Shown: one piece after another, positions 9,946-22,500 of the stretch
How the letters are laid out: every line of letters starts with the position of its first letter
Position numbering within the stretch: position 1 is the first letter of the stretch
NCBI GenBank assembly: GCA_963931865.1
Contig: OZ007505.1
Location: 10,648,774 to 10,712,773, forward strand
Source of the DNA: Axinella damicornis
Lineage: Eukaryota; Porifera; Demospongiae; Axinellida; Axinellidae
DNA: 64,000 bases
Reading direction: 5' to 3'
Translations under genes and position numbers: made by a program
Notes under the pieces: generated by a model
What the model was told of the DNA's origin: nothing
Databases searched by the model: none
The model's input: only the letters and a program-made list of their open reading frames with translations

Positions 9946-12900
9946 CAGTGGAATTTCCACTAACCCAATTAAGAGGTAGCCTGATACTACGTAATTATTG
10001 TGATTCCAATAGCAGAAATGCAAACAGCACAAAGTTCCAAGTAGGGATGAGGCTATTGTGCTTCTTTTCTCCAGTTATGCTATTCTATACAATGCTACAG
10101 ATTATGTCTGATTATGCTCTTGCTATATCCCAATTATTCTCCGATGATGGTCTGCGCACTTGGGATCCAAACCACTGCTTGTTAGCCAGCGAGGTGGATA
10201 AATCTTCAGTCTTCTATTTCTGAAACCTGTGGAGACTTCAGTCGGTCTAGTATTGAAAGTACAGACCGCACAGAGCTATAACCAGAACTACAACTTGCTA
10301 GATCACTCGAGTTTGGGGTGACTACTTTCGCTAGCAGCCTCACCACTGGAAGCCATCTTTAGCACTGGAGCCCCGATTATGCGTATATTTCTTCCAATTA
10401 TACAGGCATTATGCCAACTCTGTGAACCTACCTATTATGCTGGAAACTGTGCCCGCATAATAGCCGCATCCCTAGTTGCGAGTAAGACAAAGTACTCTGT
10501 TACAAGATATATTACACACTATTACTAGTCAGTCAGAGTTGGAGCTGGAGTTGGTGTCAGAAACAAAGGTCGAAATGCAGTGCGCCATGGCATGCCAGCT
10601 GGAATACCGGGGGTACAACAGTCCTTGGTCACAAATGGGTTCTCTTGAATTCATGTCGAGATGCAGTCAAAATGCAGCATGTGGTTTAGCAGTGGGGTAG
10701 AAATTTCTGTGAATCCAATCCTGCAGTAACGAACTATTCTTTTTTTCTACTGTTTTTTTTAGCATAAAATACGCTAAATCAAATGGTCGTTGCGATCGAT
10801 TCACGCATTTTATGATTGCGCAGTCACAAAAACAATCGTCGCCGCCCGGCGCCCAGCAACGTTGACTCCAGCCGCTGCGCTGGGAGATGAACCAAAATGA
10901 TTTTCCCCGTTCCGAAATACCCAGCCCCGTTCCCAGGTTTCTACACTTGATCGCTTTTTACAGCAAGCATAAAATTAGTGCTGCGCATATTGTCAAAAAC
11001 TGGAGGTGTGGGAACGAGGCTACACTTCCCTTACCTATAGATTCATTGCAGAGGCTACCTCCTTGTCTCCCTCCCCTCCAGATTAATGCCATCTCGAGCC
11101 GGTCAGTCTAGGCACCCCAATCCAGTCCCCTCACGTCCAACTTGCAATGTAAATCGCCTATCTAGCCGGGAATCATTCAATAACGAACTGAAGTAGCTAC
11201 CTTTCTCTGTAACAGCATGCACTAGTACACTACAGACTTACTGGAAATCCGCCTTGACCCGCGCGCTTTTTTGCTTGCAAACGTCACCAACGCAATTTGT
11301 TGCTTAGCTATGGAATTATTATCGAATTAGCTAGTTGCTAGGGGGTATGGTTTAACAGAGCCTAACCCTCCCATTGGGGCATTAACTTAATTAACCCACT
11401 TGAGGAAGTCTCAGCTCTGCACACTGCGGGCGGAAAACATCAAACGGGGCTTCGCATGAGTCTGCAAAGATTGTGCAATCTGGTGAATATGTAACACTGC
11501 CTTGGTTCCCGTTTATATGGGTTAAAGCCTTCAGTGCTGCCCTCCTTTGGATCTTCTCAAAGGATTGGACATGTTTTACCTGGTGTGGGCCCTAACACAT
11601 GTTTAGGCATAATTACTCCGATTGTGGGCCAACCAAGGAGGTGTGGCAGCGCATTTAGCTAGAGCATTATTTTGCCGAAGTTCCTTCTAAGTAAGTTTTA
11701 GTGGTGTTTCCCACACCTTTGTTGATGTGATCATTCCACGCCACAGTGTGGTTCATGCATGCAACCTGAATGTGGAGGGTGTAGCTACGCCCTCAACCTG
11801 TGAATAGCCGCTCTGAACCTGTAATCCCTGAAACTGAAAAACACTTGTCCATGCATCGTTTTGCCTGTCGCTAGTCTCGTGCCGAACGTGACGAATTGTG
11901 TGCATTGTGGAAACATGGTGACATCACAGATAATGAGATGACAATTCCTGGCTTTCAATTGTTTAGACAGAAACTGAGAGTGAAATTCAATCATGAAAAT
12001 ATTCCGAGAAACATACTTCCACCTAGGCATCGTAGTCTACCATGGGCATCATCAGTCTAAGAGCTACCGGGGTACATATGCATGTCCTTATTCACTGGTA
12101 GGCATAGGGAGCTCTTTGGAGAGCGATCTCCAGGAGACCTTGGAGGTCTGTTCTGTGAGCTTGTGGTGTGTGTGGGTGCATGTTGCTGTGTGTGAGTGTG
12201 GCCACTTTTGTTCTCGGTTCTTGGCATAGCTACCTACAGCTACTAGCACATGCTTCCGGTCAGCAATGTAGTCAATCAAGACGATGATCAAAGTTTAAAT
12301 GATATCTGAGGACGTTCTGTGGCTGCCACGCTTAAACATTTGGTTAATGTATGGATGGTAGGGCTGTGCAATAATCACCATATTGTGATAAAGATAATCG
12401 GTATATGAAATCAAACACTTGTGACTTGTTTGTTCTAAAAGTTAATGGAATTAGAGCATAACATGCTGCTTCCTGTGAAGCACTACCGTAGCGCTAAGAG
12501 GTGTTCTATCAGGAATGGCCATGTTGATTGAGGAAAGGACAGGTTAGCTACTTTTCCCTATACTCCAGCGTGGCCTGGGAATGAGGCAAATCCCAGCTGT
12601 ATACCACTTAGGAGCACCATGCCACTACAATTGGCCTTTTGGAGGCACATGCATGCCAAGGTAGAACGCCAATCTTGAGAAGGTAGTGTTGAGAAAATGG
12701 ATAATGGATAGATTCAGGTTCTTTGAATAATGGATAATAAGCTGCCCGGGGGGCACTGAACTTGGGGACCCGATGGCCTATCAGTTTCCCAGGGGGAAAA
12801 ACCCGTTAAAGCTGGCTGCCCAACAAACTTACAGAGCAACGCAATATAAAGTGCTTGTGTGCTGCTAGCTTATACCTGGACTTGCAATGTGGCCTGCTGA

Positions 12901-13180
12901 CAATTCTTGCATGTACTTGAGGCCGACCATTGAACTGCCTTCTGTGGTGTGTGGATGTAACGTTGGTATGCCTGGCTGCACCATCTTTGGTTACTGACGA
13001 GGTGCCAGCGTCTGCTGCACTTGATTAGTTGATATCAAACTCTGAAACAGGGCCAAGGATTTGGGCTCATTCCTCCTCTACCTTGTGATGGGGTCTTGGC
13101 AAGGGAACAGCTTATTGTCTATGTGCATGGGTGCTCAAATCCCTCTCTCTGTCAGTGTGCACACATGTACACGTTGGACA
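9946..13180. other. Intergenic stretch without recognisable genes
   Basis: About 3.2 kb with only small, unconvincing ORFs. Contains copies of a short dispersed motif (AGCCCCGTTCCCAGG near 10922; CCTGGGAATGAGGC near 12576). No splice-bounded exon on either strand and no RNA gene seen. Confidence 0.5.
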
Positions 13181-13417
13181 TTATAAGACAAAACAGTACA
13201 AAAATTGGTTGTGAGCAATGGCAGGTGCAATTCTACTGTTGAGCAAGTCAAAGATCCAACTTAGTAGTACCAGTGACAAGATTACTAATAGGTTGCTCCT
13301 CCCCCGGTCTGCACCTGAAGATATCTTACTGCAGCGTCTTCTTCCAGCTCTGTTCTGAAAGGTGGTTGGCCTAAAGGGGTGCTCCTCTTCAGGTCCTTCA
13401 CCATGTGCTGGAACTTC
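13181..13417 (-). CDS. Possible alternative terminal exon of the TRP-like gene
   Basis: If the penultimate exon is spliced at its AA|GTGAG donor, the next usable acceptor is near 13417 (CCCAAG). In the phase-compatible frame this gives a basic then hydrophobic tail ending at a stop at 13181-13183. Another frame of the same stretch, EKFQHMVKDLKRSTPLGQPP onward to a stop at 13285, looks more protein-like but is out of phase. I cannot choose; the gene may simply stop at 13925. Confidence 0.3.
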   Translation of the reverse strand, partial: EVPAHGEGPEEEHPFRPTTFQNRAGRRRCSKISSGADRGRSNLLVILSLVLLSWIFDLLNSRIAPAIAHNQFLYCFVL

Positions 13418-13924
13418 TCTTGGGTCATGTAAAGGGTGGGAGTGGAGGGGGAAGAGAGTAGAAGAAGAAGGGCGGTTACATAGTTTCTCACACATAATTA
13501 CACACACACACACACACACGAGATGCCTCCAGTCAAAATGTGAGAGGAGCTCACATTTAACCTAATGATCGATCAACGGACTGAAGACAACTAGCTCACT
13601 CAAAACTCACATAGCGACAAACTGATTTCTCAGCTACAAAGGAGGTGTGGTACATTATCCCTCCGAACCTCTCCTATTTAATTAAGAGCCTCAGAAAAGA
13701 TTGATCGAGCAGTCAAGGACAATGTGGATCATAAATCTTGATCCTGATAGCAGTTGTTAACGCTTCTACTGGCAACAAGACTACAACACAACTATGTATA
13801 TGATCATGAAATCTACAATTTGAAACCAACTCGGACCAGAGAATGAAGTGGTAAATTATCCATGCACTCTTCACATACCTACAACGCCAGTTCTCCCTCT
13901 CCTCCCTGCACACACCACTCACTC

Positions 13925-16568
13925 TCACTTTAGTTCTTTATCCAACGAGGCCATCTCCACGCTGAGCATCATCCTCAGTATTCTCCTTGTAATGAGAAAG
14001 TAATGGAGCAGCACTGTATTTCTGGAATCATCAGACACAACTCAAAATCTAGCTATAGTCTTTACAATGCTGACTAGCTTCACAGCTGGCTAGCAATGTT
14101 ATCTCTGCAGGGTTTCTTTGTCGGAATTCGCTAAGCAAGTAAGCAGTTGGCACCTTCCTCCCTCCTTTATGCCTTCTACCTTACTCTTTCTCCCCATTTT
14201 CTCTCTTCAGTCACAGATGGAGTCACATCAACGACAGTGATGTTGGCCTCGTTCCCTGACGCCAAGCATTTACAAACTCATTCCCAAGCGGCATGGGGTT
14301 TAGGCATAGTCTCGCAGGCCAGCCTCTCGCGCCACACACACCTTTAGTGGAAGTTTTCTTGCATTCCATCAGTAGAGTTTCAGCGTAACAGACATCGCCG
14401 AAATTATTCTCACAGGTCTCATGCATGTAGCTACCCCAGTCTCTAAAGAACTGCGACTTTTCAGCATCCACTACGTACATGTAAACAGGTTCAGAGTACT
14501 CTATGATTGTACTCCCATAGAGCTGCATGGTATGTTATTATGTCAACAGCAGAATCTACTCGATCATTATTATACCTGTGTTATTGGCTCCTGTATAATC
14601 CATAACTAATAACTATGTTTGTGGAGACTTTGTTTGGAGATTCATTATACAGGGTAATCCTACCTTGATTGAATTTACTGTAGGAATAAAGCGATCTGCT
14701 AAACTCAAAACCCACATAATGACTTTTGTCCTGCTCTATTGACAATGGGGTCAGATCGATGCATGGGTTTGGATTTCACACTGGACAACTTAATATCCAG
14801 TCTACGTATGGACGTCACTGTTGTCCTCAAACAATTAAGAATATGGCTTTCACAAAAAACAAAACACATGCACATCAACCTGATAATACTGACCCCCATT
14901 TCTGAAAACATACTTATTCGGAATCAAACCAATCTGTGATTCAAGGTCATCCTACCTTAAACACAGGTGAAAGCTTTCGAGACCTGCAGGTCAATAAGTA
15001 TGCATCATGCTCTAATGCACTTTGTAGCATGAGCAAACTTACAATTCAAAGCTCAAATTGAAACAAAAAACCAACCCAATAACAGAATGAAATATGCTAT
15101 TGCAGGCAGACAAACATGTTCTTAGTAGTTTTACCCATGCAATGAGCTGAATTATTATACGTACAATAATAATCAAATCCAGGCACACTGACTGAAACAT
15201 AATGCACATATAAGTGCAGAAAACATTATTTTATTGTTTCAAAAGATGATCCAGTTCCACACCTTCAGATTGTCACACTCTCTGCACTTGAAGCAACTGC
15301 TGTAAGAGAACCTTTTGCTCAACCATTGAGCCCCTTCATATAAAGAGAAAAAACAAGTAGAGTATTACGACTTGAGACTATTATTGTACTGCTAGGATTT
15401 GAACCCAAGACCATCTCTGAATACTAGTCAGATGCTCTTACCACTAAGCTACCAGGCGTGTCTCAATCAATTTCAGGTAACGTGTTTGCTTTTGAATGTT
15501 GGAAAGAGCTACCTTTGTCCGTACTTGGTGTGGGTGTTAGGACTGTGACCTTTGACCCTCCAACTCAGGAACTAATATCACATAGTTGCACATCACCACA
15601 CTTTGATCCAGTCACACATCACAGGCCGCGAAGCGCCGATCAGTCCGCGCAAAGCGCGGAAAATGTTTTTCACTGCCAAAGGCAGTGAACAGAGGCGCGG
15701 AAAAAAAATTTTCTCGGTCGTTTTTCAGTCACCTGGATGAGCTCTCGCAGCACTTTCACTGCTTTGCACGTACTGCACTACCGCTGCTTCTGGTTTGCTT
15801 CACCTCTTCACTTTCACTAGAAGAGCTGTCACTAGGATTAGGGCTGGACGCGCGGAAGATAGTGGGAGTATCAGCAGCATCTTGCTTTCTCTTCGCCATA
15901 TATTTGTCACCGCGTGGTAGCTAACCTCGCTTCCCAAGCCAGACGGATCGCAGTGTGGGAACGGGACATCCCAGCCCCGCCTAGGTACATGACGTCCGAT
16001 CGATCGCATGTTGAACCTGCCGGCGTCCTGGCCGTAGCGTTGACACATAGTACAGCGAAGGTTAGTTTAGCAAGCTAGCCATTTTGTCGTGATAACGAAT
16101 CAAGGAGTGCATAAATTTTAGGGGGTTCGATCGAACCCCTCGAACCCCCCCTGGCTACGGGCCTGCATCACACAGTGAACTAGTCTAGCTTAAAGTTCAG
16201 TATATCATCACAGTGGTACCACACACACACACATCAAGTAAATATTGGTGGTTACATGAACACACTATTCACCTGAGTTCCTCCAAAGCATCACTTTGCT
16301 TCTTCAGCTCCCTTTCCAGTCTCTCCAATTTCCTGTTAGCTTCACTTACTGGGGGCACCTCCCACTTTTCAAGAAGTTCTGTGACACAATGTGAGAGACA
16401 CTGACACTGTCACTGGATATAATCATTGCAGTTAGTCTTAATTCCCTCTTCTTGTACAGTGTGCAATTAGCCACGATGAGAAGCAGGCTGAAATATACTT
16501 TGTTTGGATTCCTTACCCTGTGGATTCTTGATGATTTCTGAGCTTTCATAGAACTGCTTTCTGTAATC
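13925..16568 (-). CDS. TRP-like channel: coiled-coil tail (exons 11-13)
   Basis: Exon 11 (16517-16568): DYRKQFYESSEIIKNPQ. Exon 12 (16273-16378): LLEKWEVPPVSEANRKLERL then EKELKKQSDALEEL, a heptad-like coiled coil. Exon 13 (13925-13985): RILRMMLSVEMASLDKELK, then either an in-frame TGA or splicing to a further exon. A C-terminal coiled coil is common in TRP channels and usually helps tetramer assembly. The intron between exons 12 and 13 contains a tRNA-like SINE head and no other coding sequence I can see. Confidence 0.7.
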
Positions 16569-19500
16569 CTATAAGGAAATGATATTAGTCTTGTAAGTAG
16601 TACAAGACTGTGTCTTCCCTGCAATAGACTCCAAGCACCTTGCAATGAGTTTACCATTACGTATTCGCATCATGCCTCACTGAGCACAGTGTGAAGGAGT
16701 GGGCCTGAATTGGCAACCATGCGTAATTGACACCATGCTTGGTCTGTAGCAGCTCGACATTTTCTGAAGGAGCTCGGTCGGCGGCAACTCGGCATGTGCA
16801 GCAAGGTCACGGTCTTTATAAAAATTTTGCGAATGCTTCAATTAGTTGGTGAAAATCTTTCAACATGAATTATTGTCACACGAACGATTTTCAACACAAA
16901 GATATCCTGATCAATCCAGCACACAAATGCTCTTTGTTTGTACTGGAGTAATTAATTCCCAGAAACAATAGGAACACTAGCTCACTTTAGCAATCCTCTC
17001 CCATTTCAGGGATCCACTGTTCATGAAGCAGTTCTTATTGGCATTGGTACTTCAACACTGAATGAGACTATAGATTTAGTGTAGAATCGCATGGAATTAC
17101 TTCTAGCCCTTGTGTTCATACTCCTGTGTTGAACACTACATTTCGACCTCTAGTACAATAGTGGTAACAACCGAATCTTGAGAGATAGCTGCTTCTCTGT
17201 AATGTACTATAATCATTTTCTTACTCTGAGCAAACTAATTATCATAGTCTAGTCACTGTGTAAGTTGAGAGGGGCATCCTTACCGTGGCCAGGAGAGAGT
17301 TGTGTTCCACCCTAGCTACAATCCAGGCTCTGTTGATGGCCAGAGATCTCTGGGCATCCAGCTGTACATTGGTGTAGGTGTCACTCATTTGGGCAATGAG
17401 CAGGTTCAGCAGCACCACAATGACCAGGAAGAGGAACGTCAGGTAGAAAATCACACCAAGCCACCTGGGAAGGGCGGGGGCGGTGGTCATGATAGTTCAG
17501 TCAGTTTATAAGACCGGTGAAAAGTCATTTTGGCAATGGCGTAGCCAAATCCGGGCCCACCAGTCAGTATGATCGTCACTTTTTTTTTTTGATATCACGG
17601 TACAAGGGGCAACCGCACTCCTGGTAGCCGCAGGTAAATGGTAGCACAAGCTAAGTGTGACAGTTCGTTCCAATTACCACACATCACGTGAGTACCATGA
17701 TAGATATATACAGGGAAGATCAGAAATTATATACCTTCTCAAGTCTCAAGTACCATTCATAGCCGCGTTGCAACCCCACCGCACTGTACCGCGAGCGCAA
17801 GCTGCAATTCGTTCCAATTAACGCACATGCCACGTGGCAACCAAGCTCAGTCGATCACGAGCAATGGCGACCAAAAGGAAGACAAGACATTATTACAGCA
17901 CTCACAACATAGCCAGCACGGTGAGTTTAGCATGTCAGTGTCAGTGAACGATAGCGATCGCGGCTATGTGGTCAGAATCTTTGTAGCGCCTTCGTAAGAC
18001 TGTACTGGCAACCAACGTCGAAGACAGCGATCGAGCAATGGCGGCCGACGGCACGACAAAAGCGCTTGTATCTCTGCCACCAAGGTGAGTTTCAGCACAA
18101 TTATTTTGATTTTATGTCACTGCATCATAGCGATCACGACGGTGTAGTCAGAATCTTTGTAGGCCATTCCGAAGTAGTCAAACGTTTATTACATTATTTA
18201 ATTATTTACATTACGCGGCACAATTTTTCCTATACAAGGAGTGTAACATACACTGCACATGTGCAATTTATACTAGTCTAGTATGCCATGTGTACGAAAT
18301 GGCGAAGTCTCAAAGGCAATGTAGTCTACTGGAGCGGACTTAAGAAGACATTGCGGAAGGGAACGAGTCTGTGGCATTGGCAAAAAAAAAATTGTCGGCT
18401 TAGAATTAGTAGGCTTGGGCTACCGGCTTACATTTCCTTTCCTTGTCGAGAGGGAGACATTCACAGATTGCATGGAAACCAGATACGCAGTGGAGGTGCG
18501 ATGAGAGTCAATCTACATACGTAGGTTACTGAAAAATGTCTGTGAAAATTTTTCCGTGCTTCGTGCAGTGCTTCGTGCAGATTAGATCAGCGCTATGCGC
18601 CTCTATTCACTGCATTTGGCAGTGGCAATACTCAGGCCCTGGCATCACAGAAATCCTAGCTACGCCACTGCAGTTTGGCAGGGATGACCTACAGTCCCAG
18701 GTGTATCTACAGGTGCAGAGGTTTGGCATAAACAGGTGAGGATAAGGTGTTGCTATGTGCTCTTGACTGGGTTGTCGTAAATTCGAAACACTATGCTGAG
18801 CTACATGTATTTGCATGTACCTTTGTATTACAGACACAAAATGCGTCTAGGCAAAAATATGTTCCAGAGTATGTACTGCTTCAGTAAAATCTTTTTTTTT
18901 CTGGCATGACCCGCTCAGGGTTTTCTTCTTGCCATTGTTCTTTCTCTGAGTTCGTTATTGGTATTGGGTAATGTTCAACACTTTGTATTGAAATGCAGCT
19001 ATATGTACATGGTATGGTAGAACTTGAGGTATAGTAACGCTATAGTCAGAAGAGCTCCAAGCCTTCAAACAGTATTAGCAAATGTGTCAACTGCCACTTA
19101 AAACTCCGTTGGTACTTACTTGAAGCCCCGAGGCCCAAAGTACTGGTCCACAATGCTTCCCCCCTCAACCATCACCCTCAGTCCCGTAAAGAGGACATTG
19201 TAGAATTCCCTGCAGGTAAACAGCAGTGAAACTGCTACATGTACGTACCTGTAAGGATTTTAACTATAAGTACAATCAGTACTTACTGTGTTTCGAAGGG
19301 AAAAATATCCAAACTTGTATTCAATGTCCCAGTTTCTGAAGTTGTCATGTTGCTTTCATTTCCAAATGAACCATTTGCAGAGAATGGCATACGAAGTTGT
19401 GTATCAGTGGATCTCACCTCACCGCGAAGTGCGAAATAGAAAGCACCTGAAAAAGAGATCAAAAATACCAAGAAGATTGTCCCAAACTGGATCATGTCCT

Positions 19501-22500
19501 GTAGCATGACTTGGTATAGGATCTGTACGTATGCACCAGTGGACCTGAGAGGATGAGAGGGTTCACTGGATCAAGAAGTGGTAATGAATGTATGGAGATG
19601 AGGACTGGAAAATTATCTATGATACTGCCACATTTTCACTTAGTCATAAAAACTACCTGAATACGGCAGCATATTTGAATGCCCTCAAGCCATTAAAGAG
19701 ATAGCTGAAGGAAGCAAAGATCCACTGAACGTCTGAGCCGACTGCTCGAAAAGGGATGATGAGGAAGGTGAATATCACTGCAGAGGAGTCCAGGTAGTTG
19801 TAGTAGTCCAGGAAGTAGTGGAGTCTGTGACTGCAGAATAGGAAATATTTAATTGTTGTAAGTATTCAACTATCCACACAGCTTGCTAATAAATGAGGTT
19901 TAATGGTGATTAAAGCAAGCTAACAGGGGTGAGTTCACCTGGTGAATTAACTAGCACACAAGCCCTTCTGCCTGAGTTGGCCAGCTGTCTGTGAAGTGGG
20001 TCAGTGGATAACTTTCCTGTTGATGGGAGACTGGGCTGTTTTGCGGCATGATGGTTTGGGTGGGGAAGGCACTTTGCGAGAGGACATGAAACATCATGCA
20101 CACTGTCACTGGAAGGTTGACAGAAAACTTGGAGTATTTACTGCTTCACAAGCAGTTGGCTGGCTCAGGCAGAAGGGTGCCCAATTAGCCGACCAGGCTG
20201 GGAGCTCTAGCCAAGTGGAAGCGTGCGTTACCAACTCCTCCTTCCCCTCTCTCAGCTGCCATGCATGATCCTCACAGCTGTTAATTGTTGTGCAACCCCA
20301 TTCAAGGAAATATTTCTCCCCAAAGAACTATAAAGTCTCACATTCGGAGCTGATTTAACTCAGTGATGCCATAGTAGCCTATCAGCAACAAGGCTGCCCC
20401 CTCGCAGATGCCTCTGAAGATGTCCAGTGGCTGGTCATACAAACGCGGGTCTTGCTTCCTTGCTGCAGATACCAATGCAGATGTCAGTGCTGCCATGACA
20501 CAGAGGAAGTAGAAAAAATTAAGTCTGTAGGAAGAAGGAAAGCAGGTGCATTATTGTTTATTTATATGCCAATCAATGTATGCATGTGTAATCTGGCCAG
20601 CATTGCAATTGGGCTATCACACAGGAGTAAATGTGGGACAGGACGGACATCGTCATTGACAAAGTGGCTACTGTTAGATTGCCTGTTCGAGTCTGTTGTG
20701 GGAACACTTCACTTTAGAACTAGTTGCTACGTACACCACACATACGGGCACTCCTCCAAGCAGCAGAAGTGCCCAAAAAGTCAAATGCGAAACTTGATCC
20801 CACCATGGGCTCGAACGGGCAAGCGGACGGTGTTGACACGGAGACACTCTGATAGTTACGGTGCCCGACCTGTCCAGTATCTACAGGTAGCTTTTCCTGT
20901 GTCACATGAAGTACAAGACGGAAGGGTCTTGACATCCTTACAAGAATGCCCATCTGGCGAAGAGTTTCCACTTCCTTCTTAACAGCAGACGAACAACATC
21001 ATGGTAGACAACCTCCTACAATCAGAGAGTGATCAGATAGTCATACATGTAGATGAAGCATACCGTAGATCCGGAAATTTTCGCCGTAATTTATTTTCGT
21101 CGATATTGCATTACGACGAAAATTAGAAACACGAAATATTAAATATTTCAACGTTGAATAATAATTTATAATTATTCTACTTAACGTGTGAGTTTTCGTG
21201 AATCGAAGTACAAGTATGGCTCTGCTGCGCTACCAGAAACCTGTCGATGGTGTTCCCGATCCTGGAAGATCGCTGAGCTCTTCTAGCTATACCAGCCCAA
21301 GCGCGCGATCGCAGAAGCGAACTTCTGAAGGCAGTTGGAACCGCGGACCGAGACAGACGGGTGAAATCTTTCGAGGTAAGTAGCCGATGGCAGTTCCCTC
21401 TCTATCGGTGATACGGCATGGGTGTCTGCTGCATTCCCTCGCTCGCGCTGATCCGAGGCTCCAGCTTCTCTCCAATGGCGCAACATGGTATCCGGTCCCG
21501 GGAACGTGCACGTGTATGCGCTAGGAGTACGCGTGAACAAAATTTTCGCGTGGTTTAATTTTCGTCGGTGAGCTCGAGCGACGAAAATAAAACAACGCGA
21601 AAAATTAAAAGGCGAAATATATTTAACGCGAAAATTTCCGGATCTACGGTACACTGAAAGCTGAAGTATTGGAAGTTGGTACAGTTTGCTAAACTATTTC
21701 CAAAAACTTGTCTGGTTGGCTTCAGCCAGTAAGGAACCCCACAGGTGCACTATACACTGTAATCGCTTGCATGCTCCAGAATAGCACCCTGGGGTGCTAC
21801 ACTGGTGTTTCCATGGTGACCTAATTGCGTTACCAATTGGTGTGAACAAAATAACTAAGTAGTGGCACACAAAGGGAAGTTGTATGTAGTTTTGCTAGGT
21901 GAAACGTTGTCCATGGGATTGCCTGGAGGAGTAGTCTCATTCCCAGACCTTTCATCCAGCAGCCAACATAAAGCAGCAGCTGACAGAGCAGTTCGCACAC
22001 TACCAGAGTGCCTGCTCAGCAGCGGGTGGAGCTCGGACCACGGAGATCCATGCTGAGATAGCCAAGCTATCTCTACCAGTAAGGACGCTTGAAATTGCTC
22101 TCTTTTTGTTCTGCTTTCAGCTCTGAGTATCCCAAACTCCTTAAATTGCTCCAAGTGCGTCTTCAATTTCGTCTTGTTTAACCTTCTCACCGTTCAGTAG
22201 CTTTCTTAACAACACCATTCTCATCCATATTCAATTTTGTCTCATGCAAAACTGCAGAGCTATGACATAATCACTGGCAGGAGTGCAAGCTGATTGGTCA
22301 GTTCGAATCCAATTCGTGCAGGTTCTGCTAGACCTCCCTCTCTTCTGTTTCCTTGCCTTCATTTTTGGGGGGAAAGAGGGAGGGTCTAGCAGCTAAACTG
22401 GAGATACACACCCAGGGTAAGTATTGTATGACTAGAAGAATGCATGACATTGTGGGGCGAGCCTGAGTACAGAACATTGAGCATTTGCATGCACATGACT

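Noticed and set aside
15383..15456. Functional tRNA-Thr gene
   Set aside because: Acceptor stem does not pair; kept only as a tRNA-like SINE head.
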